64,000 nt of DNA from Clostridiaceae bacterium AF10-41 (GTDB taxonomy: Bacteria; Bacillota; Clostridia; Clostridiales; Clostridiaceae), in the NCBI GenBank assembly GCA_027686065.1, contig JAQCTH010000010.1, positions 1-64,000 on the forward strand, read 5' to 3'. Below the pieces are notes generated by a model. It had not been told where the DNA came from and searched no databases. It saw only the letters and a list, made by a program, of their open reading frames with translations. Below, piece by piece: positions 39,695-50,623 of the stretch. Numbering within the stretch: the first letter of the stretch is position 1; the number at the start of each line of letters is the position of its first letter. The position numbers and the translations under genes were made by a program.

Positions 39695-40051
39695 CTAGCA
39701 GCATCCGCCAAATAGATTTCCGCTTCCGATATTACCGGAACCAGAGCAGCCATTACATAGGAATAGAATTACTAATAGGAATAGATAAGATGAGCAGTTT
39801 CCGCTTCCATATCCGTAATTGTCACAGCAACAATCTTGTTTTCTTTCTTTTCTACAGCAACATCTATTATTTTTAGCGCCAAATCCTCCACTATAGAATA
39901 GTATTAAAAGAATCCAGATCCAGCTTCCAAATCCACAATTGTTTCCACAATTATTGTTGAAACCTTGTATGCCTTGTGGTGGACATTGAGGTGCAATTCC
40001 ATCGTTAGCACCGTATGAATTTAAACCATTTAGAATTTCATTCATTTCCAT
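39695..40051 (-). CDS. Small Cys-rich hydrophobic protein, paralogue 2
   Basis: 118 residues. Pro/Asn/Gly-rich N-terminus, WIWILLILFYSGGFG hydrophobic segment (about 45-59), a cysteine cluster CCCRKERKQDCCCDNYGYG, SSYLFLLVILFLCNGCSG, and a tail GNLFGGCC shared with the neighbour. It lies 25 bp upstream of paralogue 1 in one operon and has AGGAGG before its ATG. Confidence 0.6.
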   Translation of the reverse strand: MEMNEILNGLNSYGANDGIAPQCPPQGIQGFNNNCGNNCGFGSWIWILLILFYSGGFGAKNNRCCCRKERKQDCCCDNYGYGSGNCSSYLFLLVILFLCNGCSGSGNIGSGNLFGGCC

Positions 40052-40167
40052 AACTTACTCCTCCTTGGGATTTTTAGTTTTTTTGTTTTTATAATATATA
40101 CTATTCTCTCGAATAATAATTGCCACTGTTTTTTATTGTAATATTTTAAAATTTTAACAAATAAAAA

Positions 40168-40197
40168 AGAACTTAAAGCTTTAATACTTTAAGTTCT
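40168..40197 (-). terminator. Terminator of the lon-engB transcript
   Basis: AGAACTTAAAG (40168-40178) and CTTTAAGTTCT (40187-40197) with a T-run on the minus strand. Confidence 0.85.
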
Positions 40198-40205
40198 GTT
40201 TTTGT

Positions 40206-40811
40206 TTATTCTTCTTTTTGTTCAATTATGGACCCAAAAAGATTATCTATTAATTCATCTTTTCCCTTTTTATTAACTGCTGAAAAGAAATATAATTTAT
40301 CTTCCTTTGATAAATTCAATGTTTCCTTTATCACTTTTTCACTTTTTCTTAATTCATTATTAGACAGCTTATCACTTTTCGTTGCTATAACTATTTCATC
40401 GTAACCATAAAATTTAATCCATTCATGCATTTGTATATCATCTGCTGTTGGTTTATGTCTAGAGTCAACTAAAAGTATTACCCTCTTTAACTCTTCTCTA
40501 TCATTTAAGTAAGTTTCTATAGTATTGCCCCAACTTGCTTTTTCCGTCTTTGAAACTTTCGCATATCCATATCCAGGCAAATCAACTAAATAAAATTTAT
40601 CTCCATTTATGATAAAGAAATTAATTAATCTTGTTTTTCCAGGTGTCTGACTAACTTTAGCAAGTTTTTTTCTATTAGTTATAGCATTAATTATAGAACT
40701 TTTACCAACATTAGAACGCCCTACAAAAGCAACTTCTGGCAATCCAGTTATGGGATATTGTTCTCTTTTAACTGCAGATATAACAAAATCTGAATTTATA
40801 ATTTTAACCAA
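40206..40811 (-). CDS. engB: Ribosome-biogenesis GTPase EngB/YsxC
   Basis: Essential GTPase needed for large-subunit assembly. G1 GRSNVGKS (36-43 in the longer frame), G3 DLPGYG, G4 TKSD, and G2 threonine in QTPGKTR. About 200 residues. The start is probably TTG at 40811, nine nt after GGAG and overlapping the lon stop; a TTG at 40826 has no site. The lon-engB adjacency is the same as in Bacillus. Confidence 0.93.
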   Translation of the reverse strand: MVKIINSDFVISAVKREQYPITGLPEVAFVGRSNVGKSSIINAITNRKKLAKVSQTPGKTRLINFFIINGDKFYLVDLPGYGYAKVSKTEKASWGNTIETYLNDREELKRVILLVDSRHKPTADDIQMHEWIKFYGYDEIVIATKSDKLSNNELRKSEKVIKETLNLSKEDKLYFFSAVNKKGKDELIDNLFGSIIEQKEE

Positions 40812-43143
40812 TATTTTCAACTCCAATTATAGCTTTATTTAATACTTCATTGACATGATTAACTGCAATGATATTAAGCTTATTCTTCACTGTAGATGGG
40901 ATTTTAATAATATCCTTCTCATTTTCCTTTGGAATTATTATAGTATCAATACCAGCTCTAAATGCGGCTATTGATTTTTCCTTTAATCCACCTATTGCAA
41001 GAACTGTGCCTGTTAATGTTACCTCTCCAGTCATAGCAACATTACTTCTTACTTTTTTCTTTGTTAATGCTGATACAATAGATGTAATTATAGTTACACC
41101 AGCTGAAGGTCCATCCTTCTTTATAGCTCCCTCTGGGAAATGTATATGAATATCTGTGTTTTTATAGAATTCTTCTTCAATTCCATATTTACTTGCATTA
41201 GCTCTTACAAATCCAAAGGCAATCTTAGCTGATTCCTGCATAACATCTCCTAATTGACCTGTAAGAATTAATTTTCCAGTTCCCTTCATAATTACAGACT
41301 CAACTGGCAACGTATCTCCGCCAGCGGCTGTCCATGCCATTCCCTTTACTACACCTACTCTATCTTCTTTTTCTTTTATATCAAAAGTATAAATTTTATT
41401 TCCTAAATACTTTTCTATTCTATTAGCAGATATTGATATGGCTTTTTTATTATCTCTCATCATTTCTGTAAGTACTTTTCTTATTAACTTTCCTAAAACT
41501 CTCTCTAAGCTTCTTACTCCAGCTTCTCTAGTATAAGAATTAATAATTTCTTTTATAGCACTTTCTGATATTTTGAATTGCTCATTAGTTAACTTATGTT
41601 CCTTTAATAACTTAGGTATAAGATGATCTTTTGCTATATTATATTTTTCTTCATAAGTATATCCAGATACCTCTATAATTTCCATCCTATCTAAAAGTGG
41701 TGATGGTATTGTATCTAATGAATTAGCAGTTGTTATAAATAATATTTTAGATAAATCCATATCTAATTCTAAATAGTGATCTCTAAATGTATTATTTTGT
41801 TCACTATCTAAAACTTCTAGAAGAGCATCAGAAACATTACCTCTGTGATCTGCTCCTAATTTGTCTATTTCATCTAATAAAACAAGAGGATTGTTTACCT
41901 TAGCTTCCTTTAAAACATATGCTAACCTTCCAGGTATGGCTCCAACATAGGTCTTCCTATGACCTCTTATTTCAGCCTCATCTCTTACTCCCCCTAAGGA
42001 CATTCTTGCATATTTCCTATTTGTAGCATTGGCTATTGATTTAGCTATTGATGTCTTACCAACTCCTGGTGGACCAACTAAACACAATATAGGCCCCTTT
42101 AGAGTATTAGTATATTGCTTAACAGCTAAATATTCTATTATTCTTTCCTTTACTTCCTCTAAACCATAATGTTCATCATTAAGTATTTTCTCTGCATTTT
42201 TAATATCAAAATTATCCTTTGTTGATTTACTCCAAGGTATATCAAGTATCCAATCTAAATAACTTCTTATCACATTACTTTCGGAACCTTGCCCAGATAC
42301 AGATTTCAATCTAGATAATTCACTTTCTGCTTTTTCCTTAACATACTTTGGTAACTTAGATTTCTTTATTCTTTCTTCATACTTAGAGATTTCTTTTTTA
42401 TCTTCATCATATTCTCCAATTTCCTCTTGAAGAACTTTTATTTGTTCTCTTATATAATATTCTCTTTGAGATTTATCAACACTTTCTCTAAGCTTTTTGC
42501 CTATCTTCTTTTCTACATTTATTATATCTATTTCATTTTCTATTATAATAAGTAGTTTTTCTATTCTTTTAATACAGTCTATTTCTTGTAATATTTCTTG
42601 TTTCTTATCCTCATCTATAATTACATAAGATGCAACTACATCTATTAATTCACTGTAATTTTCTATAGTATCGAATATAGACATAATGTTGCTTTTAATA
42701 TTTCCTGAAGCCTTAATATATCTACTAAAGCTTTTTCTTAATGAATTTATGTAAGCTTCAATATCTTCATATTCTTCATTTGAAGGTTCTTCTATTTTTT
42801 CTACAGAAACTTTGAAATAATCTTCACTATTATCTAAACTAGTTATCTTTCCTCTGTCTAACCCTTCAACTAATACTCTAATTATGTTGTTTGGTAATTT
42901 TATTATTTGTTTAACTTTACATATAGTTCCTATATCGTAAATATCATTAATTTCTGGTTCCTCTATTTCATAATCCTTTTGAGTTGCTAGGAATATATTG
43001 GTTTGATTTTCCATAGCTGCTTCAATAGCTGCTTTAGACTTTTCTCTTCCTACATCAAAATGTATTATCATATTAGGGAAAATACTAATTCCCCTTAGAG
43101 GAATCAAAGGTAGAGTCATTAATATATCACTCATTATTCCCAT
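40804..43143 (-). CDS. lon: ATP-dependent protease LonA
   Basis: Cytoplasmic AAA+ protease that degrades damaged and regulatory proteins. 779 residues: N-terminal substrate domain, central helices, AAA+ with GPPGVGKT (about 355) and LLDEIDK, and C-terminal protease domain with Ser-Lys dyad S680 (GPSAG) and K723 (LKEK), exactly 43 apart as in E. coli S679/K722. Second-last gene of the protein quality-control block. Confidence 0.97.
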   Translation of the reverse strand: MGIMSDILMTLPLIPLRGISIFPNMIIHFDVGREKSKAAIEAAMENQTNIFLATQKDYEIEEPEINDIYDIGTICKVKQIIKLPNNIIRVLVEGLDRGKITSLDNSEDYFKVSVEKIEEPSNEEYEDIEAYINSLRKSFSRYIKASGNIKSNIMSIFDTIENYSELIDVVASYVIIDEDKKQEILQEIDCIKRIEKLLIIIENEIDIINVEKKIGKKLRESVDKSQREYYIREQIKVLQEEIGEYDEDKKEISKYEERIKKSKLPKYVKEKAESELSRLKSVSGQGSESNVIRSYLDWILDIPWSKSTKDNFDIKNAEKILNDEHYGLEEVKERIIEYLAVKQYTNTLKGPILCLVGPPGVGKTSIAKSIANATNRKYARMSLGGVRDEAEIRGHRKTYVGAIPGRLAYVLKEAKVNNPLVLLDEIDKLGADHRGNVSDALLEVLDSEQNNTFRDHYLELDMDLSKILFITTANSLDTIPSPLLDRMEIIEVSGYTYEEKYNIAKDHLIPKLLKEHKLTNEQFKISESAIKEIINSYTREAGVRSLERVLGKLIRKVLTEMMRDNKKAISISANRIEKYLGNKIYTFDIKEKEDRVGVVKGMAWTAAGGDTLPVESVIMKGTGKLILTGQLGDVMQESAKIAFGFVRANASKYGIEEEFYKNTDIHIHFPEGAIKKDGPSAGVTIITSIVSALTKKKVRSNVAMTGEVTLTGTVLAIGGLKEKSIAAFRAGIDTIIIPKENEKDIIKIPSTVKNKLNIIAVNHVNEVLNKAIIGVENIG

Positions 43144-43436
43144 CCTCCTTATATCATTATGTAACTTTTATAGTATACACATAAAATTATAATTTTTCAA
43201 TCTATTTTAATTTATCAATCATTATACCATAACTTTATGGCAAATAGCTAATATTTATTATCATCTGCTTATTATTATCATGTATATATTATTATAATAC
43301 ATAATTCGAATTTATCAATGGACAATACTGTTAATAGATTTTTAACAATAAATTTATCTAAAGAAACCATAATAGATTATATAAGGAATCACATTTTATT
43401 GCTACTTCAAATAGCAAGTGAAAAAGAATCTGCTTT
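43144..43436. other. Intergenic region upstream of lon
   Basis: About 290 AT-rich bases between lon and lonB. A weak hairpin TTGCTA / TAGCAA near 43403-43421 on the minus strand could be the lonB terminator. An open frame on the plus strand here lacks a ribosome-binding site. Nothing else is evident. Confidence 0.4.
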
Positions 43437-45158
43437 TTATAGCATATTCCTTTTTTCTTCTCCCCTTGCTGATAATACATCCATATTATTATTAACTACT
43501 ATATCATCTACAACTACGTCCTCTAATATAGCATTTTCTATTACTTCATTTAAAGTTTTCACAGGAATAACTTTTATACCTTCCATATTTTTAAAGCTAT
43601 TTTTCCAGTTATCTATAGGTATAATAACCTTTGTCGCACCTGCTTTTTGAGCCGCATTTATTTTTGCACTAACTCCTCCAATAGGATTTACTTCTCCTAG
43701 TAGGCTTATTTCTCCTGTCATTGCAACTTTACTATTTATCTTAACTTTATTTATAGCACTATATATAGCCGTTGCTATTGTTATTCCTGCCGATGGACCA
43801 TCCACTGGCATTCCTCCTGGAATATTTATATGTATATCATAATTTTCACATTCTAAATTAAAAATATTATTCAATACTGTAAGTACATTCTGGATTGATG
43901 AGTATGCAGTGCTTTTTCTTTTTATTTTCCTATTATTACTACTTATTTCCTCTTCCTCAACTATACCTGTAACCTTTAAATTTCCTATTCTATGAGTTAC
44001 TTTCTTTGCAGTTGCTTCTATTTCCATTAATATACCTATATTAGCTCCATGTACTGCTAACCCATTAACTACTCCAACTTGAGATTTATTTCTAATCTTT
44101 TTATCTGGGATTTGTGTATAGTTACCATTTTCTATAACCCATTGTATATCATCTATATTTATATCATTTCTATCTTCATTTATTGCTACTCCTGATGAAA
44201 GTTGTATTAAATTCACAACGTCTCTACCATTTGTACAATATTTAGAAATTAAATTTAAACATTCTTCATTAATTTCCAACCCTATTTTATTGGCTGCATT
44301 TTTTGCTATAACTCTTATTTCTTTCTGCTCAAGAGATCTAAAGAAAATTTCTACACATCTTGATCGTATAGCTGGAACTATTTCTTCTGGACTCCTTGTT
44401 GTTGCTCCTATTAATCTAAAATCTGCTGGAAGACCATTATCAAATATTTCTTTAATATAGTCTGGCATATTTGGATTCTCACTGCTGTAATAGGAACTAT
44501 CTAAAAATACTTTTCTATCTTCTAATACCTTAAGAAGTTTATTTAATTCTATAGGATGAAGTTCTCCTATTTCATCCATAAATAAAATTCCTCCATGTGC
44601 TTTTGTTACAGCTCCAGGCTTTGGCTGTGGTATTCCTGCTACTCCTAGAGACCCTGCTCCTTGATAAATAGGATCATGTACTGACCCTATTAACGGATCA
44701 GCTATACCTCTTTCATCAAACCTTATTGTTGTTGCATCTATTTCTATAAATTTTGCATCCTTTTTAAATGGAGACTTTTCCATTTTTTTAGCTTCTTCTA
44801 AAACTAATCTAGCTGCCGCTGTTTTTCCAATACCTGGTGGCCCATATATTATAACATGTTGAGGATTTGGTCCGCACAGTGCTGCCTTTAATGCCTTTAC
44901 CCCATCTTCTTGACCAATTATTTCTTGAAATTTAGTAGGTCTACTCTTTTCTGTTAATGGTTGCGTTAATTGAATGCTTCGCAACCTATTTAATTTATCC
45001 ATTTCTTTTATATTTTCTTTTTCTATAACAATCTTACTGCTACTATGGCCTTTATTATTATTCACCATATAGTATATAAACAATAGCATTGTTGTTATTT
45101 GCAATATCACTAATATTTCAGTCATAAAATTTGCATTAACTTTTAAGAAGTAATGCAC
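43437..45158 (-). CDS. lonB: ATP-dependent protease LonB (sporulation type)
   Basis: Membrane-anchored Lon paralogue; in Bacillus subtilis LonB is expressed in the forespore. 573 residues: transmembrane segment (about 13-31), AAA+ with GPPGIGKT (106-113) and Walker B ILFMDEIGEL, protease domain with S456 (GPSAG) and K499 (VSAK). The start is uncertain: the GTG at 45158 lies directly after GGGAGG, and the next ATG (codon 12) has no clear site. A structured RNA lies upstream at 45272-45370. Confidence 0.93.
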   Translation of the reverse strand: MHYFLKVNANFMTEILVILQITTMLLFIYYMVNNNKGHSSSKIVIEKENIKEMDKLNRLRSIQLTQPLTEKSRPTKFQEIIGQEDGVKALKAALCGPNPQHVIIYGPPGIGKTAAARLVLEEAKKMEKSPFKKDAKFIEIDATTIRFDERGIADPLIGSVHDPIYQGAGSLGVAGIPQPKPGAVTKAHGGILFMDEIGELHPIELNKLLKVLEDRKVFLDSSYYSSENPNMPDYIKEIFDNGLPADFRLIGATTRSPEEIVPAIRSRCVEIFFRSLEQKEIRVIAKNAANKIGLEINEECLNLISKYCTNGRDVVNLIQLSSGVAINEDRNDINIDDIQWVIENGNYTQIPDKKIRNKSQVGVVNGLAVHGANIGILMEIEATAKKVTHRIGNLKVTGIVEEEEISSNNRKIKRKSTAYSSIQNVLTVLNNIFNLECENYDIHINIPGGMPVDGPSAGITIATAIYSAINKVKINSKVAMTGEISLLGEVNPIGGVSAKINAAQKAGATKVIIPIDNWKNSFKNMEGIKVIPVKTLNEVIENAILEDVVVDDIVVNNNMDVLSARGEEKRNML

Positions 45159-45271
45159 CCTCCCTTCTTTTAATTATATACATATTATTAACTTAATCCT
45201 AAGTTAATATTCTATAAAAAAAGGGATAATTACCATGATTTTTCTTATACATATTGTTTTTCCAATTTAGT

Positions 45272-45370
45272 ATAAAAAAAGGTCATATTCAAATTTTCTT
45301 ATTCCGTCGTTCTACTTCAAGTCAACGTAAACTTACATATGCCCTTTCGCCAGCAGAAGAAAGAAATCAT
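45272..45370 (-). ncRNA. Terminator-linked structured RNA in the lonB leader
   Basis: On the minus strand AAAGGGCATAT (45347-45337) pairs with ATATGACCTTT (45288-45278) over 10 of 11 positions and is followed by seven T. A competing stem pairs 45354-45362 (TTTCTTCTG) with 45295-45306 (CGG...AAGAAA). The two are mutually exclusive or form a pseudoknot. Inside, GTAAGTTTAC folds locally. This is the layout of a terminator-type regulatory RNA, or of a free small RNA. I recognise no named family. Confidence 0.5.
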
Positions 45371-45419
45371 AAATAGTTATAAAAATACTAAACTTTTTTA
45401 ATTTCCTAAAGAATAAAAA

Positions 45420-45459
45420 AAGAACATCTTACTGTTAAATATAACAATAAGATGTTCTT
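45420..45459 (-). terminator. Terminator of clpX
   Basis: A 12-bp stem AAGAACATCTTA (45420-45431) with 45448-45459, an inner GTTA / TAAC, and a minus-strand T-run of seven. Confidence 0.9.
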
Positions 45460-45462
45460 ATA

Positions 45463-46758
45463 TTAAGCTGTTTCTATACCTTTTCTTTTTTTAGTTTTCT
45501 TAGCCTTTAATTGAGGTCTTACCTCACCGTCAGACAATCTCATAATTTCTGGACTCTTTTTAGATTTTATACAGTCTTCATTTATAACAATCTTTGAAAT
45601 TGTTTCATCAGAAGGAATTTCAAACATAACATCAGTCATCATTTCTTCTACTATAGACCTTAATCCTCTAGCTCCAGTTTTTCTTTCTATAGCTTCATCA
45701 GCAATTGCCTTTAATGCTTCACCAGTAAATTCTAGTTCTACATTATCTATTTCGAAAAGCTTTCTATATTGTTTAACTAAAGCATTTTTTGGTTCAGTTA
45801 ATATATTAACTAAAGCATCATTGTCTAATGATTCTAAAGTTACTACAACTGGTAATCTACCAACGAATTCTGGTATAAGTCCAAATTTTAATAAATCTCC
45901 TGGCATTATATCCTTAAGTAATTTACCAATATCTTTAGTATGCTTAGATGTTATATTTGCTCCAAATCCTATAGAACTTTTTTCTGTTCTCTTTTCTATT
46001 ATTTTATCTACTCCATCAAATGCTCCACCACAAATAAATAAGATATTAGATGTATCTATTTGTAAGAATTCTTGATGAGGATGTTTTCTACCTCCTTGTG
46101 GAGGTACTGAGGCTGTAGTTCCTTCAAGTATCTTTAATAATGCTTGTTGAACTCCTTCTCCAGAAACATCTCTAGTAATAGATGGATTTTCAGATTTTCT
46201 AGCAATTTTATCTATTTCATCTATATATATTATTCCTTTTTCTGCTCTTTCTATATCATAGTCAGCGTTTTGGATTAATTTTAATAGGATATTTTCTACA
46301 TCTTCGCCTACATATCCAGCTTCTGTTAGTGTAGTTGCATCTGCAATAGCAAATGGAACATTTAAAAATTTAGCTAATGTTTGTGCTAAAAGTGTTTTAC
46401 CAGAACCTGTAGGACCTAATAAAAGAATATTGCTCTTTTGTAGTTCTATATCATCATCCATTAAATTAGAGTTTATTCTCTTGTAATGATTATAAACTGC
46501 AACAGATAATGATTTTTTAGCTTTCTCCTGACCAATTACGTATTGATCTAAATAATTTTTAATTTCATTTGGCTTAGGCACACTTGTTGTATCTAATTCT
46601 ATACTTTCTTCAAACTCATCTGCTATTATTTCAGAACATAAATCTATACATTCATCACATATATATACGCCTGGTCCAGCTATTAATCTTTTAACTTGTT
46701 CTTGATTCTTTCCGCAGAAAGAACATTTCAGTTGTTTCTTATCATCGTATTTAGCCAT
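45463..46758 (-). CDS. clpX: ClpX, ATPase subunit of ClpXP
   Basis: AAA+ unfoldase that feeds proteins to ClpP. 431 residues: zinc-binding N-domain (C12, C15, C34, C37), Walker A GPTGSGKT (115-122), Walker [11 protein letters not shown], and the ClpP-docking loop IGFGA. Starts 29 bp after clpP and likely co-transcribed. Confidence 0.97.
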   Translation of the reverse strand: MAKYDDKKQLKCSFCGKNQEQVKRLIAGPGVYICDECIDLCSEIIADEFEESIELDTTSVPKPNEIKNYLDQYVIGQEKAKKSLSVAVYNHYKRINSNLMDDDIELQKSNILLLGPTGSGKTLLAQTLAKFLNVPFAIADATTLTEAGYVGEDVENILLKLIQNADYDIERAEKGIIYIDEIDKIARKSENPSITRDVSGEGVQQALLKILEGTTASVPPQGGRKHPHQEFLQIDTSNILFICGGAFDGVDKIIEKRTEKSSIGFGANITSKHTKDIGKLLKDIMPGDLLKFGLIPEFVGRLPVVVTLESLDNDALVNILTEPKNALVKQYRKLFEIDNVELEFTGEALKAIADEAIERKTGARGLRSIVEEMMTDVMFEIPSDETISKIVINEDCIKSKKSPEIMRLSDGEVRPQLKAKKTKKRKGIETA

Positions 46759-46787
46759 AAATTCACCTCGCTTAGGTTAAGATAGAA

Positions 46788-47390
46788 CTATATTTCGTTG
46801 CTACCTTTATCATTTTTAGTAATCACCTTATCCACTAACCCATAATTCATAGCTTCTTCTGCTGACATAAAGTAATCTCTTTCAACATCTGCTTTGATTT
46901 TATCAAGAGGCTGATTAGTATTTTCACTTAATATTTTATTTAAAGATTCTTTTATTTTTAATATTCTCTTTGCGTGTATATCAAAGTCTGTTGCTTGACC
47001 TTTGAAACCACCTAGAGGTTGATGAATCATAATTTCACTATTTGGTAACGCAAATCTTTTTCCCTTTGCTCCAGATGAAAGTAAAAATGATCCCATTGAT
47101 GCGGCCATGCCTATGCATATAGTAGATACATCTGGTTTAATATATTGCATTGTATCATAAATAGCCATTCCTGCTGTTATTGATCCTCCTGGACTATTTA
47201 TGTAAATATAAATATCTTTATCAGGATCTTCACTTTCTAAGAACAGTAGTTGAGATACTACTAAATTTGAAGTATTATCATCAATTTCTCCACTTAACAT
47301 AATTATTCTATCTTTTAATAATCTTGAAAAAATATCGTAAGATCTTTCGCCTCTGCTAGTTTGCTCTACAACCATAGGAACTAAACTCAT
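46788..47390 (-). CDS. clpP: ClpP serine protease
   Basis: Proteolytic core of ClpXP. 200 residues with the triad S98 (GMAASMGS), H123 (IMIHQPLGG) and D172 (ERDYFMS). Short N-terminal propeptide region, [20 protein letters not shown]. No CtsR or CIRCE site was obvious upstream. Confidence 0.97.
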   Translation of the reverse strand: MSLVPMVVEQTSRGERSYDIFSRLLKDRIIMLSGEIDDNTSNLVVSQLLFLESEDPDKDIYIYINSPGGSITAGMAIYDTMQYIKPDVSTICIGMAASMGSFLLSSGAKGKRFALPNSEIMIHQPLGGFKGQATDFDIHAKRILKIKESLNKILSENTNQPLDKIKADVERDYFMSAEEAMNYGLVDKVITKNDKGSNEI

Positions 47391-47744
47391 TTCTTATTCC
47401 CTCCTTCTCTATTTTCTACCTTCTTTTATAATATATCCATATTAATAAAAACTAATTATATAAGTTGCAATAAATATTTTTGACTTTTAATTAAATTATT
47501 TTTAAAATTTCTAGAATTCATGTAACGTCAGTGTTTTAACAACTTATATAAAAAATCAAAAATATATGCTTCCAATTTACTATTTTATTCAATAGATTTA
47601 TTAATTATAACTTATAAAACTATAATGATTTATATTATTAATTGAAATATATATATATATTAAATTATATAAGATTTTATTTATTTTGTTAATGAATATT
47701 TGAAATAATTGCCAGAATTTTATTCTGGCAATTATTTTTATATA
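47391..47744. other. Intergenic region between tig and clpP
   Basis: 354 AT-rich bases. It holds the tig terminator and a pair of 12-bp inverted copies, TTATATAAGTTG (47456-47467) and CAACTTATATAA (47540-47551), 72 bp apart. No gene is seen. Confidence 0.5.
47703..47737. terminator. Bidirectional hairpin terminator after tig
   Basis: A perfect 15-bp stem AAATAATTGCCAGAA (47703-47717) with 47723-47737, loop TTTTA. Confidence 0.8.
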
Positions 47745-49028
47745 TTATTTATTATTTTCAACTAAGAATGTTATAGTTTTAGCTACTTTTGCATCAGATA
47801 CAAGTGCTGCTCTTTGACCATTTAATAATAAATCAACTAGCTTTTCATCTTCTTCTGCTGAATACATTTTTGCAACTTCTTTAGCTTTTTCTTTTAATTC
47901 TTCTTCTGTTACTTCTATATTTTCAATTTTTTCTATAGCTTCTAAAACTAAATCTGTCTTTACCTTAACTTCAGCATTCTCTTTCATATAATCTCTCATT
48001 TTAGCTTCATCAGTTCCAGTAAATTGGAAATATTGTTCTAGGTTTAATCCTTGATATTGAAGTCTTTGTTCTAAATTCTTTACCATTGTATCTATTTCTT
48101 TTTCTACCATAACAGTAGGTATTTCAACCTTTGCATTTTCAACGACAGCTTTTATTATTGCATCTTCATGTTCTCTTTCTTCTCTGTCCTTGTTAGTTTC
48201 TACTAATTTCTTTGTTATGTCTTCTTTTAATTCTACTAATGTATCGAATTCTGATACTTCACCTGCAAATTCATCATCTATTTCTGGTAATTCTTTAATC
48301 TTTATTTCTTTTACTAAAACTTCAAATCTTGCCTTTTTATTATTTAATTCTTCTCTACCATAGTTTTCAGGGAAAGTAACATTAACTTCCACTTCATCTC
48401 CAGCCTTAGATCCAACTAATTGATCTTCAAAAGTATCTATAAATGAACCTGAACCTATTTCAAGTGAATAATCTTTTCCTTCTCCGCCTTCAAATGCTAC
48501 ATCATCAATAAATCCTTTGAAATCTATAACTACTGTATCTCCTGTAGCTACTTCTCCATCTTCTTTAGTTTCAATTCTAGCATTTTTTTGTTGCATTTCT
48601 TTTAACTTCTCATTTATTGCATCTTCTGTAACTTCATAAGATGGCTTCTCTACTTTTAAACCTTTATATTCTCCTAATTCTACTTCTGGATAAACTGTAA
48701 CTTCTGCAGTATATATAAAGTCTTTTCCTTCTTCTGCTGTTATTACATCTACCTTTGGATAGTCAACAGGAACTATATTATTTTCTTCTAATACCTTTGG
48801 ATATGATGAGTCTATTGCAAAATTAACTGCATCTTCAATCAAAACTCCTATTCCATAATATTTTTTTACTATAGCCATAGGAACTTTTCCTTTTCTGAAT
48901 CCTGGCACATTGAAATTTTTAACATTCTTATTGTAAGCTCTCTTTATAGCCTCTTGAAATTCTCCAGCTTCAACCTTTACTTCAAACTTAACAACGTTTT
49001 TCTCTATTTTTTCCATTTTAGCTTCCAT
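47745..49028 (-). CDS. tig: Trigger factor (peptidyl-prolyl isomerase chaperone)
   Basis: Ribosome-bound chaperone. 427 residues: N-terminal ribosome-binding domain with [11 protein letters not shown] (signature GFRxGKxP, about 43-53), FKBP-type PPIase domain ([17 protein letters not shown], about 165-245), and a long helical C-terminal domain. First gene of the quality-control block; AGGAGG lies upstream. Confidence 0.96.
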   Translation of the reverse strand: MEAKMEKIEKNVVKFEVKVEAGEFQEAIKRAYNKNVKNFNVPGFRKGKVPMAIVKKYYGIGVLIEDAVNFAIDSSYPKVLEENNIVPVDYPKVDVITAEEGKDFIYTAEVTVYPEVELGEYKGLKVEKPSYEVTEDAINEKLKEMQQKNARIETKEDGEVATGDTVVIDFKGFIDDVAFEGGEGKDYSLEIGSGSFIDTFEDQLVGSKAGDEVEVNVTFPENYGREELNNKKARFEVLVKEIKIKELPEIDDEFAGEVSEFDTLVELKEDITKKLVETNKDREEREHEDAIIKAVVENAKVEIPTVMVEKEIDTMVKNLEQRLQYQGLNLEQYFQFTGTDEAKMRDYMKENAEVKVKTDLVLEAIEKIENIEVTEEELKEKAKEVAKMYSAEEDEKLVDLLLNGQRAALVSDAKVAKTITFLVENNK

Positions 49029-49194
49029 TGTATACTCTTCCTCCTAAAATAGTACGATTCTATCATAATTGATATAACTAGGTTATTATACCATATAATA
49101 TCAAATACTTTCAAACATTTGTTTATATAAGTTATAATAAATATTCCTCACTTACTTGAATTATACTTGATATTTATAACATTTAAACTTTTAG

Positions 49195-49995
49195 TTAATT
49201 TGTTAATTCTCCATTAACATTTACATATTTAACATTGCCATCAATTACAACTTCTAATCCTTTTTCTTTTAATTCTCCAAATTTTATTTCTTTTCCTTTA
49301 GAACTCCATAATGTCTTATGATTATTATTGCTTAAATCTACAACCCATATATATTTATTTAAATCATATCCAAAGTAAGGCACATTGCTTATATATGCAA
49401 CACTTGTATCACTTATAAACTTTGCCTCTACATTCCATAAGTATCCGCTATATGTTTGTATAACTGAATCTTTATTAAATACTTCACCATTCGGTGCTGT
49501 ATATTTATCCTTTGTTATATTAACTTCTTTTTTGTCCATATTAAAAATTTTCATATTTTGTTTTTCATCTATAGTCAAAATTAAATTTTTTCCTGCATTC
49601 ATAGAATAATAGATATTGTTTGGTACTTCCTTTACTTCTTTAAGCTTAATTGTTCCATTTATATCTTCGTATTCTGCTTTTATCATAACATTGTCATTAA
49701 TTTTAAATTCTATAAGCTTTATCTCAGGTTCTTTAGGTGCTTCTTCAACTACTTGATTATCTTCATTATTTTCTGAATTATTAATATTTTTATCTTCTTG
49801 TTTAGAAGTATCATCTTCATCAATCCACATCTGAACTTTATTTCTTAAAGTATCCATATTTATACTGCTCATAGCAATTTTCATAAATACAATTCCAACA
49901 ATAATAAGTCCTAATATTGAGATGAGAGCTATTCTTCTTCTTCGTTTTCTCATTCTTCTCTCATAATCTCTGCTGAATATGCTAGGTTTTCTCAC
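49195..49995 (-). CDS. Membrane-anchored protein of unknown function
   Basis: 266 residues: a strongly basic head (RRMRKRRRRIALIS), one transmembrane helix (about 24-43), an acidic linker with Asn/Glu (about 65-90), and an extracytoplasmic beta-rich domain with repeated short strands. I do not recognise the family. Probably type II membrane topology. Confidence 0.6.
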   Translation of the reverse strand: MRKPSIFSRDYERRMRKRRRRIALISILGLIIVGIVFMKIAMSSINMDTLRNKVQMWIDEDDTSKQEDKNINNSENNEDNQVVEEAPKEPEIKLIEFKINDNVMIKAEYEDINGTIKLKEVKEVPNNIYYSMNAGKNLILTIDEKQNMKIFNMDKKEVNITKDKYTAPNGEVFNKDSVIQTYSGYLWNVEAKFISDTSVAYISNVPYFGYDLNKYIWVVDLSNNNHKTLWSSKGKEIKFGELKEKGLEVVIDGNVKYVNVNGELTN

Positions 49996-50071
49996 ACCTA
50001 ATACCTCCCCTTAATTTATAATTTATATTAAAAGCATTTACATTTATTTATAATAAAATACATTTATAATG

Positions 50072-50251
50072 TTATTTTCTTTTGCTTTTACAACCGCAGG
50101 ATGATTTTTTATCCTTACTACTACAACATCCACCACATTTTAAAAGTCCAAGCTCTCGCATTTCTTCTACTGATAACTTTGCTTCATTTTCAGTATAGTC
50201 TTCATAATCTGGTGTAGATTTTAGTATTTCTTCTTTTTTTAAATCTATCAA
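50072..50251 (-). CDS. Very small Cys-rich protein
   Basis: 59 residues from TTG 50251, preceded by GAGGTGAT about 8 nt upstream; TAA at 50072-50074. The N-terminal half is acidic (DLKKEEILKSTPDYEDYTEN); the C-terminal half has KCGGCCSSKDKKSSCGCKSK, with five cysteines among lysines, as in metal-binding tails. A structured RNA precedes it at 50352-50424. Support: start site, composition and codon use. Confidence 0.65.
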   Translation of the reverse strand: MIDLKKEEILKSTPDYEDYTENEAKLSVEEMRELGLLKCGGCCSSKDKKSSCGCKSKRK

Positions 50252-50351
50252 TATATATCACCTCATCTTCTATTATATATATGTTTTTATTAATTATCTA
50301 CCCAATTGAAATAATACAATGTTAAATAACTATAAATTTCTGAACAATTTA

Positions 50352-50424
50352 TTAATTTGATGTAACATGGAGCAGGTACACGATCCGGTACCAAGCATAA
50401 AATATAATGATTACATCTAATTAA
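50352..50424 (-). promoter_or_regulatory. Nested hairpin in the putative leader of the small Cys-rich gene
   Basis: Outer stem: TTAATTTGATGTAA (50352-50365) with TTACATCTAATTAA (50411-50424), 13 of 14 paired. Inner stem: GGTAC / GTACC (50375-50379 and 50388-50392), extended by ATG / CAT (50367-50369 and 50396-50398). It lies about 100 nt upstream of the TTG at 50251. It may be a cis-regulatory RNA or an independent RNA. Confidence 0.45.
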
Positions 50425-50623
50425 GACGATCTTCCATAGATAAGCTTTCATACTAGTTGAATTGTAAATGTGTTTAATCACCAAAGTATTCAGTACTTAC
50501 TATTTAAAACTTAGACTTTAATTGATATAAGATAGATCTTATTTATTTTTTTTATGTTTTTATTTGATAAGATTCTAATATATCCCTAAAATATCTTATT
50601 TTCGATATTTTTTTTTAAAACTC

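Larger units (their letters stand above)
45159..45462. other. Intergenic region upstream of lonB
   Basis: 304 bases holding the clpX terminator (45420-45459) and the structured RNA described at 45272-45370. Its middle (45300-45360) is more GC-rich than its flanks. No gene is seen. Confidence 0.6.

Noticed and set aside
43318..43650. 110-codon open frame on the plus strand
   Set aside because: Its 3' two thirds is antisense to the conserved end of lonB and its start has no ribosome-binding site.
50290..50484. 64-codon open frame on the minus strand
   Set aside because: No ribosome-binding site, no recognisable domain, atypical residue mix, and the DNA is explained by a nested hairpin.
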